Shown here: piece after piece, positions 43,203-52,549 of the stretch
Layout: each line of letters opens with the position of its first letter
How positions within the stretch are numbered: position 1 is the stretch's first letter
From: Branchiostoma floridae
Taxonomy: Eukaryota > Chordata > Leptocardii > Amphioxiformes > Branchiostomatidae
Direction: 5' to 3'
DNA: 64,000 nucleotides
Assembly (NCBI RefSeq): GCF_000003815.2
Contig: NC_049983.1
Location: 15,205,060-15,269,059, forward strand
Position numbers and translations under genes: made by a program
The notes under the pieces: generated by a model
The model's input: the letters and a program-made list of their open reading frames with translations, nothing else
What the model was told of the DNA's origin: nothing
The model's database searches: none

Positions 43203-43861
43203 TAAAAAGCGTGCACGATCGTAACCGTTACAGTACATTTAGTAACCACAAGGACTATACTTTACATTAAGGTATGGTAAAGGCATGCGCATGGTATTAC
43301 TAAACCTTCACCAATATATGGTTATACTTTCCATACAGTTTGTTTACTTGTATGTAGGTTGTACGTGGTTATTGTTTTTGTTTTGCTAAAGTACTGCACA
43401 TGGTTTTGCGGTCTAGCATTGTCTAGACTAGCAGCTAACTTTCGAGGTGTTGGCTTGCAACCTCTACCGAATGCCCTTAAAAGTGCAGCTCAATACACTA
43501 CACAAAAGATTGATGTCACTACGGTTTGGCGGTACTATGCAGGTCGACAACATATTTCCGAGGGTTACTTGTACATACATTGATAACTATTTTGTCTCTC
43601 TCAATCACAGTGGAATTTGTTATCACCAAGTACCGTAGCGGTACCTTCTCTGGATGATTTTAAACAACACGTTCAGATAGATGTGCAAACGTTAGGTGTG
43701 ACGGGTCGTTCAGTGTAATATAACCAGCTGCTGCCGCGTCGCGTGCCTGCGAAGCTGGTGTGTTACACCGAAGGGCGTTTATACAGAACTCTAAACAAAA
43801 GAAGACCAAGCATGCATTTAACTCTAACATTCCCTTAAAATTTGTTTTCTGTTAGGCTGAC
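43203..43861. other. Upstream region of the FkbM gene
   Basis: No TATA box is evident. TTCTGTTAG ends at 43856, six bases before the ATG, and could be the acceptor of a 5'-UTR intron. Confidence 0.35.
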
Positions 43862-46800
43862 ATGCCGGGCAAACTCATATCTTCAAAAGCCAAGAAGAGC
43901 AGAATAGCTTTCATCTCGGGGCTAGCTGTCGGCATTGTTCTGAGTCAACTGTTCGGGTTCCATCTTGGTGACGTCAGACACTGCCGACCAATCAGGTGCA
44001 TAGCAAATGGACAAGATTCTGATATCGGTGCCAGAGATTTCAGGAAAGGCGTCGAGTCACCATTCTCTGAGTCTGCATTACTTGAGAGGCGTTTAAGGTC
44101 AGTAAAAATTGCATTGCACTCACGACAACAGAAAAATACAATGCAATACAGTACAACACAACAAAACACAAAATAACACAATATTCAGTAAAAGAGAAAG
44201 ATTGGGTGAGAAAATCTGCGCTATGGGTTTTTGCTATCTATAGAAAAGCTTAATCATGAATGAAAAAGGCTACATGGCAATAAATCTGGCCTCCATAGCA
44301 GGCTCTCTGGGTTCTTTCTTTTGGCTCATATTAGAGTCATAATACACTTTTGCTGGCCATTTTGTTGGTACTTGGTCGCTGATTGCCGGCCGTTGCTGAT
44401 TACTGGCCCCTATTATGTACCCCAGCCCCCCCAAAAAAAGTCCCAAGAGAGCCTGCTATGGAGGCTAAAATGATCAGTCAACAAGTATGTGTATGACCTA
44501 GACCCTCACATACCTTATACGGCAGCTTTACGGCAGCAACTTTTTAGGCATACTTTAGACTGTTTACTTGATGAACAACATTTACTATATCCGCTGTACT
44601 TTAGGGATAAAACATCATAAAATCCATAGAGGTTTTTTCATAGCCTCGCCGACAAACTTTCGCCAAATACGGCAACCGTGCGACAAATATGACCTCGTGT
44701 TTGTAATCAAAAGACACACCGAATAGCGTAATATGTAAAAAGAGACTTACAGAAATACCGTCTACCAGTATCGCACGTCTTGCTACGATCTTACAGGCCA
44801 GATGACACAGCCCGTGCACCCTACCAGCCGCGGAAGATATTGCTGGACTGCGGCGCAAACGTCGCCTCCACCGTACAGCTGTTCCGTGAGACATACCCGG
44901 GCGGGAAGGACTTCCTCATCCACTCCTTCGAACTGGACCACCGGTTAGCGCCGTACTTCTCCCCGTACTCCAACCACGTCTTACACTGTCCTGTCGCAGT
45001 GTCGGACAAAGACGGTGAGTTACAGTGTTGTGAATCTGTATCTGTATCTATATAGCCGGTATAACCGCCGTTCGGCGTAACACACCAGCTAAATGCAGGA
45101 ATGTTCGCGGTGGTTTAATGTTCGCGATTTTCGAGGTGACCACTTCACCGCGAATTCAAAACCACCGCGAACATTTTTCCAATATAGTATGAGACTATAT
45201 CAGTGGTGCTACCGCGAACTTAAAACTACCGCGAACTAAAACTACCGTATCTTTAATATTACCTGGATGTCTAACTTTCAGCGACGTGCCACGTTTTATT
45301 TACAGGAAACATGACGGCGTATACAGAGGCGACATGGTTTCCGGAGAGGGGGTTGAAGCGTGGCGTGGACATGCAGTGGGGCGGGGGGAGTCTGTTCGTC
45401 TCGGGAAGGGAGCGGTCGAGGAAAGAGACAGGCGGCAAGCGGCTGTTCTCCTACCGGTACACGGTACCGACTATCGACCTGTCAAAATGGATACAGGAAA
45501 ACACCAACCAGGAGGATTACGTCATCTTCAAGTTAGACGTGGAAGGCGCTGAGTTCGACATTCTTAAAAAGATGTTGGCGGATGGAACATTCAAATGGGT
45601 GGACAAGTGAGTAGTGATGAAAACAGATACATGCCTATTGTGTTTCCGTTAATTTCTTGTCGTTGATTTTGGACCAATTTCTCTATCTTGCTTATGCAAA
45701 AATTCAATAACAAAGAACTCAATCATGTCAATTAGCCTGTCTTATTAGTATTCCCTAACATGTTAGTCCTTTGCCTGTCATCTAGAAGATATAAAAAATT
45801 GCTGATTTGTGGAATAGTGTATTAGCGATTCTTTCTCTATTTATTGATAATAACTTAGAGAATAAATGTATACCTTATTTGAACGTATTAGCCAAAAAGG
45901 GAACATGAAGGGAACCCCTTATCTGATCATAAAATGACTCTGAATCGAAGAAAATAAGATGAATATTTATTACTTCTTTACTGAAATAAGACCTCAATGA
46001 TGATAACAGCGACGTGTATACTTTTGTTGATCATTGCGGTTTGTCTATTTTTACAATGTAGGTATTACGGCGAGTTCCACTTGAATCAAGCCGTCAAAGG
46101 GTGGGGTAAAACCTCGAAGAAGAAATTAATCGACGAGCTGAAGAGCAGGGGCATCGCTAGTTCTACATATACACCGTCCTGGTCGGCGGAGACAAGGCAC
46201 TACAAAGATGTCGAAGATTTGCATCCACCTGGCCAAGTAGGTTCTAACGCTTCTTTATCTGGCTAAAATGCTTGCTTTGAGCAAAAAGGCCATATTTAAG
46301 ATTTTAAAAAAAGTATTGAAACGTGGTATATACATGTTTTTGCTTTAACGTTAACTGAGTTGTTTGGGTAGTATTGGAGAAAACAATATGGCCGTCTCCT
46401 AACCCATAAAAAACCAACATGGCCGTGCGCATCGACAAAGGGCATGACAGGACAGGACAAGTTTGCAAATCTTAATGTTTGGGCAGTGTTTGAAAAACCG
46501 AAATGGCCGACCCGTTCTTAAAAAAAAAACTTTACAGGGTATTTATGACTCAAAGAAGACAGACGGTGGTGTCGAACTGCAAAGAGGCGTTCAAAATAAT
46601 ATAAGTTTAGTTTAAAACCTCCGTCTGTCGACTTGATATCCCTAAATACCCTGTTTCCAAACACAACGGATATACGTTACCCCGCGGATAAAGGTGAACT
46701 ACCGTTACAAAATCGTGTCTTCACCCGCAGATCCCAAAAGGCACTCCCGGTGAACCAGGCGGTGTGTACTCCAGCTGCTCGGCCTCCCCTCCCAACACTC

Positions 46801-49800
46801 CCCGCCTGACTCTGGCGGTACAGGTCGGCATGAACGCCAAGACCGCGCGGAAACTTGTGACGACACTGGCCGCACATCCGGGCAACGTTCCGCTGGCTTT
46901 GTTCGTGTACGGGGACTTTGTGGAGCTGTTTCCGGGCTCGTGCGACAATGGNNNNNNNNNNNNNNNNNNNNNNNNNNNNNNNNNNNNNNNNNNNNNNNNN
47001 NNNNNNNNNNNNNNNNNNNNNNNNNNNNNNNNNNNNNNNNNNNNNNNNNNNNNNNNNNNNNNNNNNNNNNNNNNNNNNNNNNNNNNNNNNNNNNNNNNNN
47101 NNNNNNNNNNNNNNNNNNNNNNNNNNNNNNNNNNNNNNNNNNNNNNNNNNNNNNNNNNNNNNNNNNNNNNNNNNNNNNNNNNNNNNNNNNNNNNNNNNNN
47201 NNNNNNNNNNNNNNNNNNNNNNNNNNNNNNNNNNNNNNNNNNNNNNNNNNNNNNNNNNNNNNNNNNNNNNNNNNNNNNNNNNNNNNNNNNNNNNNNNNNN
47301 NNNNNNNNNNNNNNNNNNNNNNNNNNNNNNNNNNNNNNNNNNNNNNNNNNNNNNNNNNNNNNNNNNNNNNNNNNNNNNNNNNNNNNNNNNNNNNNNNNNN
47401 NNNNNNNNNNNNNNNNNNNNNNNNNNNNNNNNNNNNNNNNNNNNNNNNNNNNNNNNNNNNNNNNNNNNNNNNNNNNNNNNNNNNNNNNNNNNNNNNNNNN
47501 NNNNNNNNNNNNNNNNNNNNNNNNNNNNNNNNNAATAGGAATTTTCCGGCGTTTCATTGGTACTTGAAGTCGTGCACATGGGTCCTATTCGTCTATAGAG
47601 ATCAGTATGTTCCTTGACTGTTCTCTCTGTAATCCGGAGATAGTTGTTTCAGGCTTTTCGGATTTTGGGATGAGGGGAGTTTTTTTTTACACAACCAGTG
47701 GTTACTTACATGGCTTACGTTTCGATGTCGCTCAGACACCTTCGTCAGAGCTTCTAACTGGAGTGATGAACCGGGGCGAGGGGGGATACAAACTAAGCCA
47801 TGTTTGGGATTGTTTTCTCACCACAAAAGCGCCACCAACATCGGCTACATATAGCGGTGAGAAGCAGAACTCCAGTTAGAAGCTCTGACGAAGGTGTCTG
47901 AGAGACATCGAAACGTAAGCCATGTAAGTAACCACTGGTTGTGTAAAAAAAAACTCTCCTTCATTCTATATTCTACAAACCTGATGAAACTATTTTCGGA
48001 TTACAGAATGTACAGTTAAGAAAAAACTGATCTCTATAGACGAATAGAACCCATGTTCAGTACTTCAAGTACCAATGTAACGCAGGTAAATTCTTATTTC
48101 TAATGCATTTGGACAAACCTTTGGTGGTAAAAACATATCTGTCCCAACATTTTACCATCCCAAAAATCGAGAACACGTGACTAAGTAAGCAGTGGATCAT
48201 AGGTTGCAGGAATATGAAGACTTACTGCAACCTATGATCCACTGCTCACTGCTCACGTGTTCTATCTGCATAACGTGACGTCACGGCAGCAGTGGATTGT
48301 CCATTCCTTGACAAAGCTGTTCAGTCGAAAATTTGGGTGAGTCCAATTTTTGTGTTGGATTTTACAGTTCAACTAGCTCAAGACAAAGTAACACGACTTT
48401 TTCCCTGCAGAACCAGCCCTTCCCACCAGGGCACTTCGCGCTACAGAAGCATAAATGGATCCGGTACAGCCTGATCAGCACCATGGAGCGGCACCGTGAT
48501 GCCGGCCTGCAGCCCGCTTACTCCCTGCCTGAAGCTGAAATGACGAAAATACTGAGAAATAAAAATTAAAGTGACTTTTTCCCTTCAGAACCAGCCCTTC
48601 CCGCCAGGACACTTCGCGCTACAGAAGGGTAAATGGATCCGGTACAGCCTGATCAGCGCCATGGAGCGGCACCGTGATGCCGGCCTGCAACCCGCCTACT
48701 ACCTACCCGACAGTCTGACGGACACGGTAGTACGGGCGGCCAAGAGCAGGGGTCTGAGGCTGGTGCAACCGACGTCCCGTTTCCCGCCAACTCAAGGCAT
48801 GTTTTCATATTTGCATGGTTAACTGCCATTATCGCACCAAAATCTATACTGTATGTCAGTTTCTGGGGGGTGATAACCTCAATGTGACACCTTACTCTCA
48901 TGATCAGTTCCGTGTAGGGGTGATTACCGGTACAGAAAATTCAGGTCCAGGTCCGGTTTAGGTCCAGAGCATCAGCTGTGGTCCGGACCTGAACCTGGAC
49001 CTGATTCAGTGTGTGAAAACTTGTGAATGGGCGATACTCAAAACAATGGTCCATTTCATACATTTCGCTACAAAGAAATCTGTTTTGTGGAGTATTTGAC
49101 TCCCATTGGCGTTTTAGTTCCGAGTGTGCATGGGTAGTCAGTATGCGTTAGTACAAGGTCATATAGTCAAATAATGAGCCAGATTTGTTGTACCAGATCC
49201 ATGACCTGTGTACTGTGTACATAGTCTCCAATCAGCCGTGTCAGCTGGATGAAAAAAAAAAAGAGAAAAGAATTTGGCCAAATAGTGACAAATAAGTTAT
49301 CGTGGGATTTCCGTCAACATTCTGAAGTCTATCCTGTGGCCAAACAGTTCACTCCTAGGCCAATTAACTCCTACTAGGCTTTTATTCCTAACTTGGCCAA
49401 AGCCCCCTTTTACTGGTAGAAACAAACATATGCTCTTTTGGAACAAGTCAAACTGCAATTTCCAACATAAGAATTGGACTTACCCAAATTCTAAGTCAAA
49501 TATTTTGTGTTGAAAATTATAGTTTAAGTTGTTCCAGAATGACTTCTGCCAACACAGATAAACTTTCAATCTAACACATGCTATTTTAACCTTTAGGCCC
49601 ACTGCTAACAGTAGAGAACTACTACAACTACCGAGACGTGGAACGCGTGCCCAAAGCCGAACGGGTACTCATCGAGCAGCTGGGAGATATAGGCGGGATT
49701 CTGTGTCTGGACTCGGACCATCCCGATAGCTACATGGTTTCTGTCTTCCTGCTAGACTATCTGGTGCAGAAGTCTCACTATGAGATGGTCAGTATGGACA

Positions 49801-51107
49801 AATGCTTGTCAGGCTAATGGGAGCAGTGACAGATGCGCTTCTGGGATAAAGGCACATCTGGGATAGAATCTCATCTGGGATGCAACAGTCAATACAGCAA
49901 ACCACTCTCCAAGCAGAGGTTTGTTGTGAAGAGTTTGACATTTTTCTCCTATCTCCCATTTTCTGTCCGCAAACTCCCAGCCTACGTTGGAGGGTTGATG
50001 TGGAGTGCGGACCAAAAACTGGAGATAGGAGAAAGGGGTTTTCAATCCGCCCCACCAATCTCTGTACTTGCAGAGTAGTTCGGATGACAGCATTGGATTC
50101 TAATGGTAGTTTTTTGAGAAATAGTCTTCTTTTTTACATTGCATCAATGTTATCGAATTCGTCAAAATGTTTTGACTTATGTTCCAGGAAAACAGGAGAA
50201 TGTGTTACATGTTTATATTTAGTTTACGCTACATGTCAATACTACTGAGAAAATCTTCAGAAGAGTAAAGAAATAATACGTTTCTGTTGTTGAAACTTTC
50301 ATGGTACGATATGATTTTATAAATCAGACTCTTTTATCATAACGATCTTCTCGAGTCCAAAGGACTTACTTATCATCTTTAACAAATATGCACGCAATGT
50401 GTGCTAATGTGAAAGGTAATCAATAAATCTCCTCTGGCATTTTGTTTGCTTTATTGCTATGTATGTTAAAGATATCAACGATTGTTCTCTATTAAGTATC
50501 TAGATTCCTTTAAGATTTATGTACAAAATTTGAGGAAATGATTTCCACAGAAGTTTTTCTATATATATCGAATATATCGACATGCTGCACTTTTCACTTT
50601 TGAGTGGGTTAACAACTTAACCTGTGGATGCTTCGTCAAAGAGAGCATTTCTGCAAGTGTGTTGGGCAATTAAAGATATTCTATTTTGGACGGTATATTG
50701 GTCGAAGGAGGCCATGTAGGATACATTTTGGACGAGGATTTAATTTGGCCTTTACTAGAACAACGCCCCCCCCCCCCCCGAAAAAAAAAACAACCTCAAA
50801 ACAGGCTTAACATGCAAAGTTTGGGTCAGGGCTCTGCCACACAAAGTTCGAGAAATATCAATTGTTATTTTTTGTTTGGTAAATATTATGTAAATTTCCG
50901 TGGCTTTTGCTGATATTAGCTCTGAAGATTTCGATCGCACTACGCACTTCTTTATAACCGAATTGCTATTTGAAGACGGGGTGGCGGATAAACACTGTGT
51001 CCTGTGACCTTGACATCAACGTTCAGGTTAGATCACGTGTAGCGCCAAGGTTGGGAGGCCTGGCAATAGCCGACGCGAGAGGACGGAACATATTGGAGGA
51101 AAAGTAA
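43862..51107 (+). CDS. Type II membrane FkbM-family methyltransferase, at least 8 coding exons, gap inside
   Basis: Exons seen: 43862-44097, 44797-45014, 45306-45606, 46062-46236, 46731 into the gap at 46952, 48589-48796, 49597-49787, 51027-51107. Phases agree wherever both borders are visible. Residues 1-14 are basic (SSKAKKSR), and 15-33 (IAFISGLAVGIVLSQLFGF) form a signal anchor, so the enzyme is likely Golgi or ER with a lumenal catalytic part. FkbM marks: LLDCGAN (94-100, SAM-binding motif I), HSFELD, and KLDVEGAEFDIL (227-238). After about residue 310 follows a region I do not recognise (TLAVQVGMNAKTARKLVTTL; YYNYRDVERVPKAERVLIEQ). The methyl acceptor is unknown. The last exon ends in AAG TAA, but the same bases form a perfect donor (AA|GTAAGT). 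One intron is GC-AG. Confidence 0.78.
45089..45248. repeat. MITE family A, ends worn
   Basis: AAATGCAGGAATGTTCGCGG and the ACCGCGAACTTAAAAC blocks match the other family A copies. It lies in the FkbM exon 2-3 intron. Confidence 0.8.
46540..46707. repeat. MITE family B copy, left end missing
   Basis: CGTCTGTCGACTTGATATCC, ACAACGGATATACGTTACCC and the terminus GGTGAACTACCGTTA at 46707. The end lies only 23 bp before FkbM exon 5. Confidence 0.8.
46952..47533. other. Assembly gap (582 N) inside the FkbM gene
   Basis: The gap removes the end of exon 5 and possibly further exons. Its right border falls inside the left arm of a foldback repeat, a likely cause of the assembly failure. Confidence 0.99.
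47719..47748 (-). ncRNA. Hammerhead-ribozyme-like core, left arm
   Basis: On the minus strand: CTGACGA, then a stem (GGTGTC/GACATC, loop TGAGC), then GAAAC followed by GTA. This fits the hammerhead order CUGANGA, stem II, GAAA, with a possible GUA cleavage triplet. Stems I and III could not be shown by eye. Confidence 0.5.
47885..47914 (+). ncRNA. Hammerhead-ribozyme-like core, right arm
   Basis: CTGACGA, then a stem (GTGTCT/AGACAT, loop GAG), then GAAAC and GTA. One base in the stem-loop differs from the left arm (C to A) and adds a pair instead of breaking the stem. Confidence 0.5.
48171..48262. repeat. Hairpin repeat
   Basis: GAACACGTGA ... GCAGTGGATCATAGGTTGCA pairs with TGCAACCTATGATCCACTGC ... 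CACGTGTTC. The inner 20 bp are perfect. Confidence 0.85.
48300..48385. repeat. MITE family C, right part
   Basis: GCTGTTCAGTCGAAAATTTG and ACAGTTCAACTAGCTCAA match the right half of 23987-24217. It ends about 25 bp before the duplicated exon at 48411. Confidence 0.7.
48411..48569 (+). CDS. Duplicate of the FkbM exon at 48589, truncated, possible alternative last exon
   Basis: Acceptor TTCCCTGCAG, phase 0. It encodes NQPFPPGHFALQKHKWIRYS and is nearly identical to 48589 for about 120 nt, including the polypyrimidine tract upstream. It then diverges (SLPEAEMTKILRNKN) and stops at 48567-48569. No donor is seen. It may be an alternative 3' exon giving a shorter protein, or a dead copy. Confidence 0.55.
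   Translation, partial: NQPFPPGHFALQKHKWIRYSLISTMERHRDAGLQPAYSLPEAEMTKILRNKN
48589..48796 (+). CDS. FkbM gene exon with GC donor
   Basis: Acceptor TTCCCTTCAG, phase 0 in, phase 1 out. The frame fits the next exon (49597) only if the exon ends CTCAAG at 48796 and the intron begins GCATGT. AG|GC is the known form of rare GC-AG introns. Confidence 0.7.
49439..49537. repeat. MITE family C, short copy
   Basis: GGAACAAGTCAAACTGCAAT at the left and ATTATAGTTTAAGTTGTTCC at the right are inverted repeats. CCAACA/TGTTG lies inside. It is 59 bp before an FkbM exon. Confidence 0.7.
49597..49787 (+). CDS. FkbM gene penultimate exon
   Basis: Acceptor ACCTTTAG, donor GTCAGT, phase 1 in, 0 out. It encodes LLTVENYYNYRDVERVPKAE and LCLDSDHPDSYMVSVFLLDY. 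No known domain was recognised. Confidence 0.75.
49800..51020. other. FkbM intron, repeat debris
   Basis: A CTCCAAGCAGAGGTT motif (about 49907) and an imperfect inverted repeat at 49950-50040 (CTCCTATCTCC / GGAGATAGGAG) suggest an old MITE. A C run followed by an A run lies at about 50766-50790. Confidence 0.45.
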
Positions 51108-51189
51108 GTTGACTTGAGATCTAAAACGCCTATCCGTAATGGATACTTTTGATCGCACGACAAAAGGAACTACGAGTACATAGATGGTG

Positions 51190-51480
51190 TTCGTAGTCAA
51201 GAGGTTAGTGGTTCAGCCTTTGGAACTAGAAGCTGTGAATTCGATTCCGGCTATGTCGCTCACCCAACATGCACGCTACCAGAAAGGGCTGCGGTCATTA
51301 AGATGTGACGTTAGCTGAGGCAAACAACTCTGGCTGTAAGAGCTAGGGTAGTACAATGAATCTGTAAAGATTGTACATATCGTCTATCTTCTCTGTAACG
51401 ATCAGTGGAGGAATAACTCAGTGAGCCGACAGGTTTGAGATCACTTTCACTTTCATTTTGACTATAAGCTGCTGAACAGA
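51190..51480 (+). repeat. tRNA-derived SINE, second family S2
   Basis: GTAGTCAAGAGGTTAGTGG (A-box like) and GTGAATTCGATTCCGG (B-box like) form a tRNA-like head. The body (CTGCGGTCATTAAGATGTGA) is unlike family S1. Confidence 0.6.
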
Positions 51481-52019
51481 TCTGTTTTTGTATTTACTCG
51501 TCCCGAACAACACAACTAGCACATATGCAATACGTACTCAGGTTTCAATGTGCTGTAACTTCATTATCAATATTGGAGAGGCTACCGAGGTGACATGTTT
51601 CCGCAGATGTCCATTAAATCTTTAAAACATGTACCTGGCAGTCGCTCTATTAGGGGTGAAAATCTGGGGAGGCTCTTTAACGAGGAAGCTGTGGCGATGG
51701 AATATTAAGATCTCAAACACGGGCTAAGTATAACCCTTTTTTATGGTATAAGATTCAAAACCTGTCGTCAGTGCTGCCTCGTTTGATCTTACTAGGTACG
51801 GTTAAATGTATGGTGGGACATTGGACCCCGGCAGTCTGTGTGTGTTTAAGGCACGTACAGTAGATAACACTTCAAACAGCCCTCAAGGTCTTATCTCACT
51901 TCAAAGGACAAAGTCAGTATACGCAACGCATATACATCTAGAGTTCCACGACCTCATACCTTCGCCAAATGATATTAACCTTTTTTGAGTGGAAATCATT
52001 ATGCAAATATGGTCCCTAT

Positions 52020-52225
52020 TCATGTCGATAAATGTAAGACATCCAGGTAATAAGATATACCAAATAGCAATTACTCAAGTAATATGATTTTGGAAACGGT
52101 CAGACGTTTCTGGTAGCACCCGCTACCTTTGGTCAGATCTACTCAGTGTTACTGACGAATGGTAGTGAATACTACCTAAACCATCTGACCGTTTCAAGCA
52201 TCATATCCGGTTGTTTGAGTAACTT
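52020..52225. repeat. Inverted pair of repeat P ends, one with a hammerhead-like core
   Basis: The outer parts pair: AGACATCCAGGTAATAAGAT, then TTACTCAAGTAATATGAT against ATCATATCCGGTTGTTTGAG. The inner parts carry GGTAGC/GCTACC and GGTAGT/ACTACC stems. The same end sequences occur at 33930-34010. Confidence 0.7.
52103..52136 (-). ncRNA. Hammerhead-ribozyme-like core
   Basis: On the minus strand: CTGACCA, then a perfect stem GGTAGC/GCTACC (loop GGGT), then A-GAAAC and GTC. The conserved G of CUGANGA is C here, so this copy may be inactive. The opposite-strand partner (52152-52182) keeps CTGACGA but has TAAAC instead of GAAAC. Confidence 0.45.
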
Positions 52226-52549
52226 CTACAAAGTGTTTACAAATTTGCATAAATTGTCTCAGTTTGATCGTCTTCTCTATCCTAATAAAGGAGCTTGTTC
52301 AAAGTATAAGCAAAGGTATTCCTCAAAATATGTAATCGAGGTCCTGATTCGTATTCTTTATTGTTGTCCATGCCTCCTTCTGATCTGCAGGAAGTGTATT
52401 TCAAATGCACAATAAAGTTTCTAGTAAGTATTTCCAAAACTAATTTTATGGCTCAAAGCCTTGTCAAATTAAGTTCATTTATTTCATCTTTTATTGTGCA
52501 AACCAACATTAGATATCAGCCCGGCGGGGCACCCTCGGCAGCGGAAGGC

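Larger units (their letters stand above)
47534..48100. mobile_element. Foldback element with two hammerhead-like cores, left end in gap
   Basis: Long arms pair over more than 200 bp: CATTGGTACTTGAAGT (47555) with ACTTCAAGTACCAATG (48062-48077), and the TTACACAACCAGTGGTTACT block with its complement. The pairing reaches the gap edge at 47534. The centre (about 47765-47870) is single copy. Repeats with such cores are known from Penelope-like retroelements; that assignment is inferred. Confidence 0.8.

Noticed and set aside
46677-47617. 200-300 codon frames across the N run
   Set aside because: Open only because N was read as coding; the true exon ends inside the gap.
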